From: Chitinophaga niabensis | GTDB lineage: Bacteria; Bacteroidota; Bacteroidia; Chitinophagales; Chitinophagaceae | NCBI RefSeq assembly: GCF_039545795.1 | Contig: NZ_CP154260.1 | Coordinates: forward strand, 5,001 to 69,000 | Reading direction: 5' to 3' | Length of the DNA stretch: 64,000 bases | Shown: piece after piece, positions 25,842-35,057 of the stretch | Layout: each line of letters opens with the position of its first letter | How positions within the stretch are numbered: the first letter of the stretch is position 1 | The notes under the pieces: model-generated | Told to the model about the DNA's origin: nothing | The model's database searches: none | What the model saw: the letters and a program-made list of their open reading frames with translations, nothing else | Translations under genes and position numbers: made by a program

Positions 25842-28800
25842 TCAACGAGTAATAAATATCTTCTTCACCTCTGTTTTATTGCCGCTTTGCACCCTCAACA
25901 GGTAGATCCCGGCAGCCATGTTCCCCACATCCACTTTCCTCAAATTCATGCCTTTGGAGAAGTTCAGCTGGCTTTGATAACGGATAGCTCCTTGCAGATC
26001 AATCAGTTGTATGCTTGCCGGGCCGGCTTGCGGAGCATCCATGTAGATATAAAGCTGCCTGCCCAGGATGAAGCACAATAGCCTGAACCAGGATTCCCTG
26101 CTCAATACCAGCACGCTTTGTACCGGGCTGTATTGAATGGTACTGTCCTTACTGATCTGTTTCAGGCGATAATGCCAGTACCCGGGTAATACGGAACCAT
26201 CGAAACTTTGATAAGCCGCTCCCTGGATATTGAGGGCAGGAACAGTATCGATAGGTGTATAGTTCCGTTGGTTCAGGGAACGTTCCACAATGAATTTGTC
26301 GTTATTGATCTCCCGGGTAGTGTTCCAGGTTAATCTTACGCCGCCGTCATCTTCCCTGGCTGTGAAAGTAGTGATCACAACAGGATGTGCCAGTACCCTT
26401 ACATCATAACGGGTGATGATGGGGAAGTGGTCTGAAGTGGAGGTGGAATAAGAAGGGATGAGGCTTTCAACGGAACGCAGCACCTTAGCAGATTGTGGTA
26501 CATAGGCCAGCTGCATTTCATTGGAACCCATCGCATGGTCGATCATATCAGGGAAAGAACCTGTGGAACGTTGTTTGGCCAGGCTGAGTTCATAAGTGAA
26601 CGGCGTGTAATTGGCTGAATCCAGTTTGAAATCTATATAGGATGTAGTGGTATCCGGGGCCATTTCAGCAGTGATGGTCCTGTCGAAATCATCATTGAAG
26701 TCTCCCAGCACCAGTATGTTCTTATAAGGATACTGTGCATCCAGGGAGTCTTTCATCTCTTTATTTCCATCTTTCCGGCGATGCCAGCTTTCGATCTTTT
26801 CAGCTGTATTACCTGTATTGGCTTTGGCATGCAGCACAATGAAATGGATACGGGCAGTATCATTATTCATGATCACATTGGCTTCCATCAGGTAAGGGAA
26901 CCTGCCGGAGGACCAGTTGTAGTAGGCAGTGGGACTTCCTCCTTTGCGCAATACGCCATAACTGCGGATACTTTTTACCAGGGAGTCCTTATATACAAAG
27001 GCCAGTTTCTGGGCGCTGTCATATAATGGAGCGGTAAGACTGTCTACCCTGGAGCCGAAATCAGATATCAGGTATTTGTATCCAGGCAGGGAATCCACGA
27101 TCGCTTTCAGGCGGATGGTATCTACTACTTCTACAAGTGCAAAGATGTCTGCATTCACGCTCCGCATCACTTTCAGGGCATTGGCCTGTTGCAGTGCTTC
27201 GTTTGTAGGACCAAAATTCAGGTGGCCGAACCATTCCATGTTCCAGTTCACTACTTTGAGCGTACGGAGGGAAGTACCGGAAAGGTTTACCCTGCTGGCG
27301 GAAAGGGCCGTAGAAGAGAAACTCAGGGTGCCCGTAAAATTCTGATCTGCCGCAGAAGGTGCAAACCTTACCCAAACCGTATGAGGGTCTGTGTCATTAA
27401 AAGTAAGTGTGGGATAGTATTGCACTTTATCCAACGATATTTCAAAGTTGGAAGGAGCGGTTACATGTAAGGGTCCTGTAAGATCGTTGGCCCAGAAAGT
27501 AAAGGGTTGCGGCTCTGAACGGTTGCCTGCTTTGATATAATCAAAATCCAGTTGTGCCGGAGAAGTGGTTACAGTAGGTGGAGGCGCTGTGGCGGAATTG
27601 GTGATGTGTACATCATCCAGGGTCCAGCGGCTGGCCTGTAAAGCAGGAGAGGAAGTATATACCCAGGCGATATAAACATCCGTGCCTTTGAAAGCTGCCA
27701 GATTGATACCCTGGGAAACAGACCATACATCAGAGCCGGTTTCAGGGAAACGGCCATTGATGGTTGTCCAGGTGGCGAGATGGGGATCCCCGCTGCCACT
27801 GTAGTCTGTGGATATTTTTAATTCCAGCGCAGGTCCGGCAAATGCACTTCTTGTGGCAAAAGATAAAAGCGGGAAATTGAAACTGCTGAGATCCAGCACG
27901 GGTGTGATCAGCCAGTCCTCATTATCTCTTGCTCCGCTGGCGAACCCATTGATCTGCACACCATTGCCGGTTTGGCCAAAAGTGGTACAGGCCCAGGTTT
28001 GCGCTCCTATCACACTATATTGGCTGAAACCTCCGGAGAGGCTATTAGTACAGGTGGTAAATTCGAAATCCAGCAACTGGCTGCCGGTGGCGAAGGACCA
28101 TTGCGTACTGTCTGAAATTCCGGCAGCACCATTCCCATTGGAATCCTGGATGGCATTACTGTCCAGCGTAACATAATAGCTACGGTTCCCACGCAGGGTG
28201 GCAGGAATGGTGAGTGTGTTACCCGAAATAAGGATAGCAGGATTGTTGATATCTAATACCTGTTGAGGGATACCATGAATAGTTATATTACCTGCATTCT
28301 TACGGATGTTCTCATCATAAGTGATCACAAGGCTGCTGCCGGGTTGTACACCTGTGGCGCCATTGGCAGGAGATAAACTACTGATCACAGGCGGAGTAAC
28401 GTCTCCGCTCACTCCGCCAACAGTAATGCTGTCAATCGCAAAACCGGGACGGGAGCCGGCTCCGCTGATCTGACGGTTCACCCAACGCAATTGTACAACA
28501 GGGGCGTTTTCACATTCTGCCGGAAGCAATACCTGTTTGAAAACGAGGTTCTGGGGCGTGGTGATCCCGGAGCCGGTTTGCAGGGTGGTATTGTTCTGAT
28601 AGGCTGTGGATGACAGATTGGTGAAATTACCGCTGGTGCCTACCCGGTATTGTAATACCACTTCATTGATGCGGGTATTACTGTTGTTGTCGTAGGGATT
28701 ACGGATGGTCATTACCTCAAAACCTACGCTCACATTGGTGCTGCCGGTTGTGTTCACACTTAGCACCAAGGCATTGTCTACCGAGCCGCTATTGAGGAAA

Positions 28801-29075
28801 CCGGCTTTGCCGTTGTAATTGTGAACGCCGTTTGTGGTGGAAGAGGCAGTGCTGTTGGCCGCAAGGGCTTTATCCGAGACTGCCGGCGCCACATTAAAAC
28901 TGCCGGAAGGCGATCCGCTCAACACCCAGCCCAGCCAACCGTCCGGTAAAACAGTTGAATTGTGGGGCATGGCGGAAAATGTCTGTAAGTAGGGTACGGA
29001 CTGTGGTACCGGGTTTGTTTGCGCAAGGGCAAAAAGGGGTACCAGTAAACATCCCAGGAGTAAAGCTCTTTTCAT
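25842..29075 (-). CDS. T9SS-exported multidomain protein with endonuclease/exonuclease/phosphatase domain
   Basis: A 1077-aa extracellular protein. Order: signal peptide (1-18, ending A-L-A-Q); an N-terminal beta domain (about 25-220); an SbsA-like Ig domain beginning P-P-V-I-S-S-L-S-P-A-N-G-A-T-G-V (about 222-330); a choice-of-anchor/MAM-like beta sandwich (about 335-495) with D-N-E-D-W-L-I-T-P; another Ig-like domain (about 500-600); the EEP metal-dependent phosphoesterase domain (about 600-900), starting V-V-N-W-N-M-E-W-F and carrying G-D-F-N-D (about 790) and S-D-H-F-P (about 885); a linker; and a type A sorting domain (about 1010-1077) ending K-K-I-F-I-T-R. The EEP fold includes DNases and phospholipases; the substrate is unknown. 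It should be secreted across the outer membrane by the type IX system. Monocistronic. Confidence 0.9.
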   Translation of the reverse strand: MKRALLLGCLLVPLFALAQTNPVPQSVPYLQTFSAMPHNSTVLPDGWLGWVLSGSPSGSFNVAPAVSDKALAANSTASSTTNGVHNYNGKAGFLNSGSVDNALVLSVNTTGSTNVSVGFEVMTIRNPYDNNSNTRINEVVLQYRVGTSGNFTNLSSTAYQNNTTLQTGSGITTPQNLVFKQVLLPAECENAPVVQLRWVNRQISGAGSRPGFAIDSITVGGVSGDVTPPVISSLSPANGATGVQPGSSLVITYDENIRKNAGNITIHGIPQQVLDINNPAILISGNTLTIPATLRGNRSYYVTLDSNAIQDSNGNGAAGISDSTQWSFATGSQLLDFEFTTCTNSLSGGFSQYSVIGAQTWACTTFGQTGNGVQINGFASGARDNEDWLITPVLDLSSFNFPLLSFATRSAFAGPALELKISTDYSGSGDPHLATWTTINGRFPETGSDVWSVSQGINLAAFKGTDVYIAWVYTSSPALQASRWTLDDVHITNSATAPPPTVTTSPAQLDFDYIKAGNRSEPQPFTFWANDLTGPLHVTAPSNFEISLDKVQYYPTLTFNDTDPHTVWVRFAPSAADQNFTGTLSFSSTALSASRVNLSGTSLRTLKVVNWNMEWFGHLNFGPTNEALQQANALKVMRSVNADIFALVEVVDTIRLKAIVDSLPGYKYLISDFGSRVDSLTAPLYDSAQKLAFVYKDSLVKSIRSYGVLRKGGSPTAYYNWSSGRFPYLMEANVIMNNDTARIHFIVLHAKANTGNTAEKIESWHRRKDGNKEMKDSLDAQYPYKNILVLGDFNDDFDRTITAEMAPDTTTSYIDFKLDSANYTPFTYELSLAKQRSTGSFPDMIDHAMGSNEMQLAYVPQSAKVLRSVESLIPSYSTSTSDHFPIITRYDVRVLAHPVVITTFTAREDDGGVRLTWNTTREINNDKFIVERSLNQRNYTPIDTVPALNIQGAAYQSFDGSVLPGYWHYRLKQISKDSTIQYSPVQSVLVLSRESWFRLLCFILGRQLYIYMDAPQAGPASIQLIDLQGAIRYQSQLNFSKGMNLRKVDVGNMAAGIYLLRVQSGNKTEVKKIFITR

Positions 29076-29247
29076 AAAGGGTTTTGGGTTTGAAAGGGGT
29101 TCTGAAATATGGTTACCCGAATTTACACCAGTTCGTTTATACAGGAAAAGAAGTTTTTGTTAACTTAAGGGCAGACGGTCATCTTGTCAGCCAGGCATGC
29201 GCTGGCACAGCCTTTGACCAGCAACCTCCGTTAAAAACTGATCAATT

Positions 29248-31071
29248 ATGCAGAAAGGCGCTATACGTGTACAAACAGAGAATATTTTCCCCATTATTAA
29301 AAAGTTCCTTTATTCCGATCACGACATCTTTTTACGTGAGCTGGTAAGTAATGCCGTGGATGCCACGCAGAAACTTAAAACACTAGCCAGCGTAGGAGAA
29401 TTTAAAGGTGATATTGGAAATACAGACATCACTGTATCGCTGGACAAAGAAAAAAAGACCATTACTATTTCTGACCGCGGTGTGGGCATGACGGCTGAAG
29501 AGGTAGATAAATACATTAACCAGGTAGCCTTTTCCGGTGCGGAAGAATTTGTGAACAAGTATAAAGGACAGACAGACGGAGCGAATATCATTGGCCACTT
29601 CGGCCTTGGTTTTTACTCTTCTTTTATGGTGAGCAGCCAGGTGGAGATCTATTCCAGATCCTGGCGCCCTGATGCAAAAGCAGTTCGCTGGGAATGCGAT
29701 GGCAGCCCGGAATATGAACTGGAAGAAACAACAAAAGAAGAACGCGGCACTGACATTGTGATGCATATCAATGAAGAAAGTGAAGAGTTCCTGGATGAGA
29801 ACCGCATCCGCACCATCCTGGAAAAATTCTGCCGCTTCCTGCCTGTTCCCATCCGTTTCCAGGATACACAGATCAATAATACTTCTCCGGCATGGGTGAA
29901 AAAGCCAGCTGAATTAACGGCAGAAGATTATCAGAACTTCTATAAGGAACTGTATCCTTTTGCAGAACCGCCGTTGTTCTGGATCCACCTGAATGTGGAT
30001 TATCCTTTCAATCTTACCGGTATCCTGTACTTCCCCAAGATCACCAAATCATACGAGATACAGAAAGATAAGATCAGCCTGTACAGCAACCAGGTATATG
30101 TAACGGATGAAGTGAAGAACATTGTTCCTGAATTCCTGATGTTGCTGCATGGTGTTATAGATTCTCCGGACATTCCGCTGAATGTGAGCAGGAGTTATTT
30201 GCAGGGAGATCCCAATGTGAAAAAGATCAATGCGCACATCACTAAAAAAGTAGCGGATAAGCTGGATGAAATGTTCCGTACAGACCGTAAATCCTTTGAA
30301 GAAAAATGGGAGCATATCGGCCTGTTCGTGAAATATGGGATGATGACGGAAGATAAATTTGCTGACAAAGCCAGCAAGTTCCATGTAATGGCAGATGTAG
30401 ATAACAGTACTTTCTATACACTGGAAGAATACCGTACAGCTACAGGCGCACTGCAAACTAACACAGAAGGTAAGCTGGTGATCCTGTATGCTACAAACCC
30501 TGTTCAACAGGATAGTTATATTCAGGCTGCACAAGCGAAAGGATATAAAGTAGTGAAGCTGGATACGATGGTGGATGCAGGTTTCATCAACCAGATGGAA
30601 ACCAAGTGGGAGAATGTACAATTCAACCGGGTGGATGCAGATATTGCAGATAACCTGATCAACAACGAAGCAAAGGCTATCAGCGTATTAAGTGAAGAAC
30701 AGGAAGGCAAACTGAAAGAGATGTTCGGCCAGCAAATTCCGCAGCCTAATATCAAAGTGGAATTGAAAGGATTAAGTGCACAGGACCAACCGGTGATCGT
30801 AACCCGTTCTGAATTTATGCGCAGAATGAAAGATATGGCAGCGATGGGCGGTTCCGCCAGTATGTTTGCCGGTATGCCGGATGAGATCACTATGACGGTG
30901 AACGCTAATCATCCTATCTATCTGAATATCCTCGGAGAAGGGAATGCAGAAAAGCAACAAAAGCTGGTGCGTAACCTGGCTGATCTGGCTTTGCTTTCCC
31001 AGAATTTATTACAGGGAGCAGAACTGACGGCATTTGTGAACCGCAGCGTTGAGTTGATGGGAAAAGAATAG
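29248..31071 (+). CDS. htpG: Molecular chaperone HtpG (bacterial Hsp90)
   Basis: A 607-aa cytoplasmic ATP-dependent chaperone. The GHKL ATP site is clear: E31-L-V-S-N35-A-V-D-A (N box), D76-R-G-V-G (G1 box) and G116-H-F-G-L-G-F-Y-S (G2 box). The middle domain has the Arg-containing Q-loop region (S-R-S-Y-L-Q-G-D, about 315), and a C-terminal dimerisation domain follows. It is slightly shorter than E. coli HtpG (624 aa). ATG 29248 (M-Q-K-G-A-I-R-V-Q-T-E-N) is the family start. The 170-bp divergent upstream region has no clear TAnnTTTG element. Confidence 0.97.
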   Translation: MQKGAIRVQTENIFPIIKKFLYSDHDIFLRELVSNAVDATQKLKTLASVGEFKGDIGNTDITVSLDKEKKTITISDRGVGMTAEEVDKYINQVAFSGAEEFVNKYKGQTDGANIIGHFGLGFYSSFMVSSQVEIYSRSWRPDAKAVRWECDGSPEYELEETTKEERGTDIVMHINEESEEFLDENRIRTILEKFCRFLPVPIRFQDTQINNTSPAWVKKPAELTAEDYQNFYKELYPFAEPPLFWIHLNVDYPFNLTGILYFPKITKSYEIQKDKISLYSNQVYVTDEVKNIVPEFLMLLHGVIDSPDIPLNVSRSYLQGDPNVKKINAHITKKVADKLDEMFRTDRKSFEEKWEHIGLFVKYGMMTEDKFADKASKFHVMADVDNSTFYTLEEYRTATGALQTNTEGKLVILYATNPVQQDSYIQAAQAKGYKVVKLDTMVDAGFINQMETKWENVQFNRVDADIADNLINNEAKAISVLSEEQEGKLKEMFGQQIPQPNIKVELKGLSAQDQPVIVTRSEFMRRMKDMAAMGGSASMFAGMPDEITMTVNANHPIYLNILGEGNAEKQQKLVRNLADLALLSQNLLQGAELTAFVNRSVELMGKE

Positions 31072-31120
31072 GTCTGAAGGAATTGTATATGTAAATTCCC
31101 CATGGATTATAATAATTGCT

Positions 31121-31155
31121 AAGCTGGTAGCGCTTATGGCGTTACCAGCTTTTTC
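31121..31155 (+). terminator. Intrinsic terminator after htpG
   Basis: AAGCTGGTA (31121-31129) pairs with TACCAGCTT (31143-31151); inner bases extend the stem, and a T run follows. Its position inside the 5' part of the next open frame argues that the hydrolase starts later, at 31205. Confidence 0.8.
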
Positions 31156-31204
31156 TTTTGGTATAATGATTGCGCATTCTAAAAACCGTTATTTTGCAGA
31201 CCTT

Positions 31205-32020
31205 ATGAATGCTAACACGAGACTTAGTGACATGGTGGCAATCAGTTTTGCCCTGATAATGATGGTGGCTTGTTCTAAAAAGACAGATCCTGTACCTGTA
31301 GTGCCGGGTGGTGGCGGCACTGGAAATCCTCCACCGGTAGTAATAGACGACTTTACTCCACAGACACCTGGTGTTAGTTTTAAGAAAGTAAATAATCCCA
31401 AAGGGATCACAGACTACGTGCTTCAGATCCCTGATTCCTATAATGAGAAGAAAAACACGGTGAAGTGGCCGGTGATCATTTTCCTGCACGGCATGGGAGA
31501 AAGAGGAACAGACCTCAATAAAGTGAAAAATGCAGGTCTTGCCGGTATTGCAGCTAAGGACAAAGATTTTCCTTACATACTGATATCTCCGCAATGCAAA
31601 GCAGAAGCAGGTAATGATTGGTGGAACAATGCCAATCTCGATGCGTTATATGCGGATGTGCTGAAACAGTATAATGTGGACCCTTCCCGTATTTATCTTA
31701 CAGGCCTTAGTATGGGTGGATATGGTGCATGGACGTGGGCACAGGGAAGTCCTGATAAATTTGCAGCAATAATACCCATCTGTGGTGGAGGTACACCGTC
31801 TAATGCCTGCGTGTTAAAGAACAAGCCTATTTGGGTGTTCCATAATGTGGATGATGGTGACGTTAATGTTTCCAACTCACGGGACATGGTGGATGCATTG
31901 AAGAAATGCGGATCCACCCTGGTAAAATATACAGAGAACCCAACAGGAGGCCATGATGCATGGACCAAAGCATATAAAGACCCTGCCCTGTTTGCCTGGT
32001 TAAGTGAGCAAAAGAAATAA
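31205..32020 (+). CDS. Alpha/beta-hydrolase lipoprotein (putative esterase)
   Basis: A 271-aa envelope lipoprotein. ATG 31205 gives a lipoprotein signal ending M-V-A-C23; the frame is open from 31136, but that part overlaps the htpG terminator. A Pro/Gly linker (29-47) follows. The alpha/beta-hydrolase domain has the oxyanion-side F-L-H-G-M-G-E-R-G (93-101), nucleophile S169 in G-L-S-M-G-G, an Asp at 216/217 and H250 in G-G-H-D-A-W. It resembles the secreted esterase/phospholipase group related to polyhydroxybutyrate depolymerase and feruloyl esterase; the substrate is not readable. Its stop codon abuts the ATG of a paralogue. Confidence 0.85.
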   Translation: MNANTRLSDMVAISFALIMMVACSKKTDPVPVVPGGGGTGNPPPVVIDDFTPQTPGVSFKKVNNPKGITDYVLQIPDSYNEKKNTVKWPVIIFLHGMGERGTDLNKVKNAGLAGIAAKDKDFPYILISPQCKAEAGNDWWNNANLDALYADVLKQYNVDPSRIYLTGLSMGGYGAWTWAQGSPDKFAAIIPICGGGTPSNACVLKNKPIWVFHNVDDGDVNVSNSRDMVDALKKCGSTLVKYTENPTGGHDAWTKAYKDPALFAWLSEQKK

Positions 32021-32728
32021 ATGATCCGATATACTACCTATACCATTTTATTCACGATTATCTTTTGTTTTTCAGGCCGGGCACAGGACCTTTCTGAAAG
32101 AACGATCTCCCGTCCTGGTGTTTCCATCAAAAAATACCTCGTTTACTTACCGGATAAATATCGCCGCCGCAGTACGCAGCGTTGGCCTGTACTCTTTTTC
32201 CTTCATGGAAAAGGGGAGCGGGGTGATGATCTGAACAAGGCCAGGATTGCTGGTGTGCCGGAAATACTGCAGCATGATCTTCCTTTTATCCTGATCGTAC
32301 CGCAATGTAAACTGACAGCGCCTGCCTGGGAATTGCCCAGCTTGGATTCATTATATGAAGATGTAAAACGTTCCTTACGGATCGATACCAATCGTGTTTA
32401 CCTGACAGGTTTAAGTATGGGAGGGTATGGCACCTGGATCTGGGCATCCGCACATCCGGAGCGTTTTGCGGCGATTGTTCCAATTGCGGGTTACGGGCTT
32501 TCACGGATCAACCCTTGTGGCATGAGAGCGTTACCTATCCAGACCTTTCACAATACAGATGATCCTACCATCAAAGTAAATGAAACAAGAAAGATAGTAC
32601 ACGCCGTTAAAGCCTGTGGCAGTACACAGATCTATTACAAAGAAAGCCCTACCGGCGGGCATGATGCCTGGACCAGGGTTTACAAAGACCCTGCTTTATT
32701 CACCTGGCTGAGCGGGCAAAAGAAATAA
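32021..32728 (+). CDS. Secreted alpha/beta-hydrolase (tandem paralogue)
   Basis: A 235-aa exported serine hydrolase, clearly a duplicate of the preceding gene: both have L-H-G-x-G-E-R-G, G-L-S-M-G-G-Y-G, P-T-G-G-H-D-A-W and the ending K-D-P-A-L-F-x-W-L-S-x-Q-K-K. Nucleophile S132, Asp 180/181, His 214. It has a cleavable signal (about 1-21, ending G-R-A-Q) instead of a lipobox, so it should be free in the periplasm or outside while its partner is anchored. The start follows the upstream stop directly (TAAATG), indicating translational coupling. Confidence 0.85.
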   Translation: MIRYTTYTILFTIIFCFSGRAQDLSERTISRPGVSIKKYLVYLPDKYRRRSTQRWPVLFFLHGKGERGDDLNKARIAGVPEILQHDLPFILIVPQCKLTAPAWELPSLDSLYEDVKRSLRIDTNRVYLTGLSMGGYGTWIWASAHPERFAAIVPIAGYGLSRINPCGMRALPIQTFHNTDDPTIKVNETRKIVHAVKACGSTQIYYKESPTGGHDAWTRVYKDPALFTWLSGQKK

Positions 32729-32752
32729 CCCGCCGATAGGGAAACTCTTCTG

Positions 32753-33112
32753 CTAGAATTCCTGGAAATCATAGTAAGAAACTACCGGGCCACTGCCACC
32801 GGTTGGCGCAACCTGCACATAGGTATTGGCATTATCTACGGCATTACAGTAAACCGGTGTTGATGGTGTGAGGAATCCATATCCGTTTGCGGAATACACT
32901 GTATAGTTGCCTGAAGAAATATACAGGTAGTTACCTGACCAGCTTAAGCCTGATACAGGACCATTGCCAAAGGCATAAATGAAATTCCATGCAAAAGCGG
33001 GTGCATGCAAGGCTGGTGCGGGTTCAGGAATTTTGACGCCGGAAGTTGCCTTCATGCTAAAGCCAAAGCTAAAAATGATTGCAGCAGTTAACAGTGAAAT
33101 TCGTTTGATCAT
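32753..33112 (-). CDS. Small secreted protein of unknown function
   Basis: A 119-aa exported protein with a signal peptide (M-I-K-R-I-S-L-L-T-A-A-I-I-F, about 1-23). The mature part is rich in Gly, Ser, Tyr and Asn (W-S-G-N-Y-L-Y-I-S-S-G-N-Y-T-V-Y), as in small beta-sheet surface proteins. I recognise no family. It is convergent with the hydrolase pair. A 13-bp hairpin stands 8 nt before its start codon and a pair of 11-bp direct repeats lies further upstream, so its expression may be regulated. Confidence 0.65.
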   Translation of the reverse strand: MIKRISLLTAAIIFSFGFSMKATSGVKIPEPAPALHAPAFAWNFIYAFGNGPVSGLSWSGNYLYISSGNYTVYSANGYGFLTPSTPVYCNAVDNANTYVQVAPTGGSGPVVSYYDFQEF

Positions 33113-33120
33113 AAGATAAA

Positions 33121-33157
33121 TTTTTAGAGGGTTAATGTGGGTTCAACTCTCTAAAAA
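33121..33157 (-). promoter_or_regulatory. Leader hairpin directly upstream of the small secreted gene
   Basis: TTTTTAGAGGGTT (33121-33133) pairs with AACTCTCTAAAAA (33145-33157): 13 pairs with one G-U, loop of 11 nt. The hairpin ends 8 nt before the start codon at 33112, where it could cover the ribosome site or act as an attenuator. Confidence 0.55.
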
Positions 33158-33190
33158 TAACAACAGGCCTTTGAATCTTCTGGCCGATTC

Positions 33191-33222
33191 GTATCATTCT
33201 ATCGCAGAATTGTATCATTCTA
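33191..33222 (-). promoter_or_regulatory. Direct repeat pair, candidate operator
   Basis: GTATCATTCTA occurs exactly at 33191-33201 and 33212-33222, 21 bp apart (two helical turns); on the minus strand it reads TAGAATGATAC. The second copy overlaps the recJ stop codon. They lie 80-110 bp upstream of the small secreted gene. Confidence 0.5.
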
Positions 33223-34923
33223 CGCGGAAGCCCTGATATCTATAACTTTTAACTGAAGGGTGGTATTGCCGTTCCATTCATTCTCTTCCAGCGTGAAAAC
33301 AATATCGAATGGTTTTTTACTGCTCACCAGTTCAAACTTATCAGCCATAAAAAAGCCAATGCCGGAAATGGAACTGCTGTTACGTTGTTTGACAGACAGC
33401 TTCAGGTGTTCTTCTTTTACAATCTTGGAATAGCCGGTATCTGTTACATTCCTTGCGATGAATAAAGGTTTGAGATTTTCCGGCCCCAGGGGCTCAAATT
33501 GCCGCATGATATTATAAAAGGAGGGTGTGATGTCCGAAAAGCTTATTTCTGAATCGATCACTATCTCCGGAACCAGCAGGTCCGGATCTATTGTTGCGGC
33601 TACAATGGATTCAAATCTTTCCTGGAAGGCTTCCACATTTTCCGGCTTCATGGTCATGCCAGCTGCATAGAAGTGCCCGCCATAATTTTCCAGCAGATCT
33701 TTACATTGGTGGATGGCTTCGTATACATTAAATCCTGCCACTGAACGTGCCGAACCTGCTACCTGTCCATTACTTTGTGTAAGGATAATAGTAGGGCGGT
33801 AAAAATATTTATCGATCAGGCGGGAAGCTACGATCCCTACTACACCTTTGTGCCAGTGTGGCTGGAACAATACCGTGGATTTTCGGGTATGTTGCAGGGT
33901 ATCCTGCTGAATGATGCTGATAGCTTCCTGCGTAATGGTCATATCAATTTCCTTCCGGTCGAAATTATCTGCATGGAGCATTTCGGCGAAGGCATAAGCT
34001 TTTTCGTAATCCTTTTCGATGAAGAGGTTCACTGCTTTCCGGGCATCGTCCATTCTGCCGGCTGCATTTACGCGGGGAGCAATAACGAATACGAGATTGG
34101 AAGTGGTCAGCTTTTCTTTAAGTCCGCTGAGTTGTATCAAAGCCCTGATACCGGAGCTCGGCGTTTCATTTACCTGTTTTACTCCATGAAAGGCCAGTAT
34201 ACGGTTTTCGCCCGTCATGGGAACAATATCTGCTGCGATGCTGGTGGCCACAAGGTCCAAATACTGGTATACCTCTTTCATGGGGATACCTTTTTTCTGG
34301 GCCAGTGCGCTGATCAGTTTGAAGCCGATACCGCATCCGCTTAATTCTTTATAAGGGTAGGGGCAATCCAGCTGTTTGGGATTGAGGATGGCCACGGCGT
34401 CTGGCAGAACAGGATCTGGCAGATGGTGATCACAGATAATGAAATCAATTCCCCAGCTTTTTGCCAGTGCAATATGGTCTGTGGATTTGATCCCACAGTC
34501 CAATGCGATGATGAGGCTCACATCATTATCCCGGGCATATTCAATGCCCTGCATGGAAATACCATATCCTTCCCGGTAGCGGTGAGGGATATAAAATTCC
34601 AGGTTTGAGTAAATGGTTTCGAGAAAGCTGTAAACAGTTGCCACGGCGGTGGTACCATCTACATCGTAATCTCCGTAAATGAGGATCTTTTCATGTCTGA
34701 AAAAAGCTTCTTCTATACGGGAGATAGCTTTATCCATATCTTTCATGATCCAGGGATCGTGGAGATCTTCCAGTGTTGGACGGAAAAAATGTTTGGCTTC
34801 ATCAAATTTTTTGATGCCTCTTTGCACCAGTAATCTGCATAGTAAGGGATGAATGCGCAAAGCTGCCTGCAGCTGTTGTTCCGGTATTGGTTGATATTTC
34901 TTTACTGTCCAGCGTTTCTGCAT
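33220..34923 (-). CDS. recJ: Single-stranded-DNA-specific exonuclease RecJ
   Basis: A 567-aa cytoplasmic 5'-3' ssDNA exonuclease of the DHH superfamily, used in recombination and mismatch repair. Metal ligands are visible: G-D85-Y-D87-V-D-G (motif I), D142-C-G (motif II) and D165-H166-H167 (motif III); the DHHA1 domain contains G-x-G-x-F-Y-A-A-G-M (near 410). The C-terminal OB domain ends the protein. The length is typical. It is not in an obvious operon; the upstream 134 bp shows no clear promoter. Confidence 0.96.
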   Translation of the reverse strand: MQKRWTVKKYQPIPEQQLQAALRIHPLLCRLLVQRGIKKFDEAKHFFRPTLEDLHDPWIMKDMDKAISRIEEAFFRHEKILIYGDYDVDGTTAVATVYSFLETIYSNLEFYIPHRYREGYGISMQGIEYARDNDVSLIIALDCGIKSTDHIALAKSWGIDFIICDHHLPDPVLPDAVAILNPKQLDCPYPYKELSGCGIGFKLISALAQKKGIPMKEVYQYLDLVATSIAADIVPMTGENRILAFHGVKQVNETPSSGIRALIQLSGLKEKLTTSNLVFVIAPRVNAAGRMDDARKAVNLFIEKDYEKAYAFAEMLHADNFDRKEIDMTITQEAISIIQQDTLQHTRKSTVLFQPHWHKGVVGIVASRLIDKYFYRPTIILTQSNGQVAGSARSVAGFNVYEAIHQCKDLLENYGGHFYAAGMTMKPENVEAFQERFESIVAATIDPDLLVPEIVIDSEISFSDITPSFYNIMRQFEPLGPENLKPLFIARNVTDTGYSKIVKEEHLKLSVKQRNSSSISGIGFFMADKFELVSSKKPFDIVFTLEENEWNGNTTLQLKVIDIRASA

Positions 34924-35057
34924 GAATTGGTACTTGTGGAAATTGCTTCCATTGTTCTAATCAGTCTTCAATAACCGTAATATAAGGATGATTAGCGTAT
35001 AATCGCCTGCAATGACCGCTAAATCGAAGATTGTTTGTGCTAAAACGGATAAAAACC

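Noticed and set aside
29208..29226. Sigma-54-like promoter (TGGCAC-N5-TTGA) upstream of htpG
   Set aside because: The critical -12 GC reads GA, and the element is a single loose match; not enough to call.
31136..31204. Upstream start for the hydrolase lipoprotein
   Set aside because: It lies within the htpG terminator and would destroy the lipoprotein signal.
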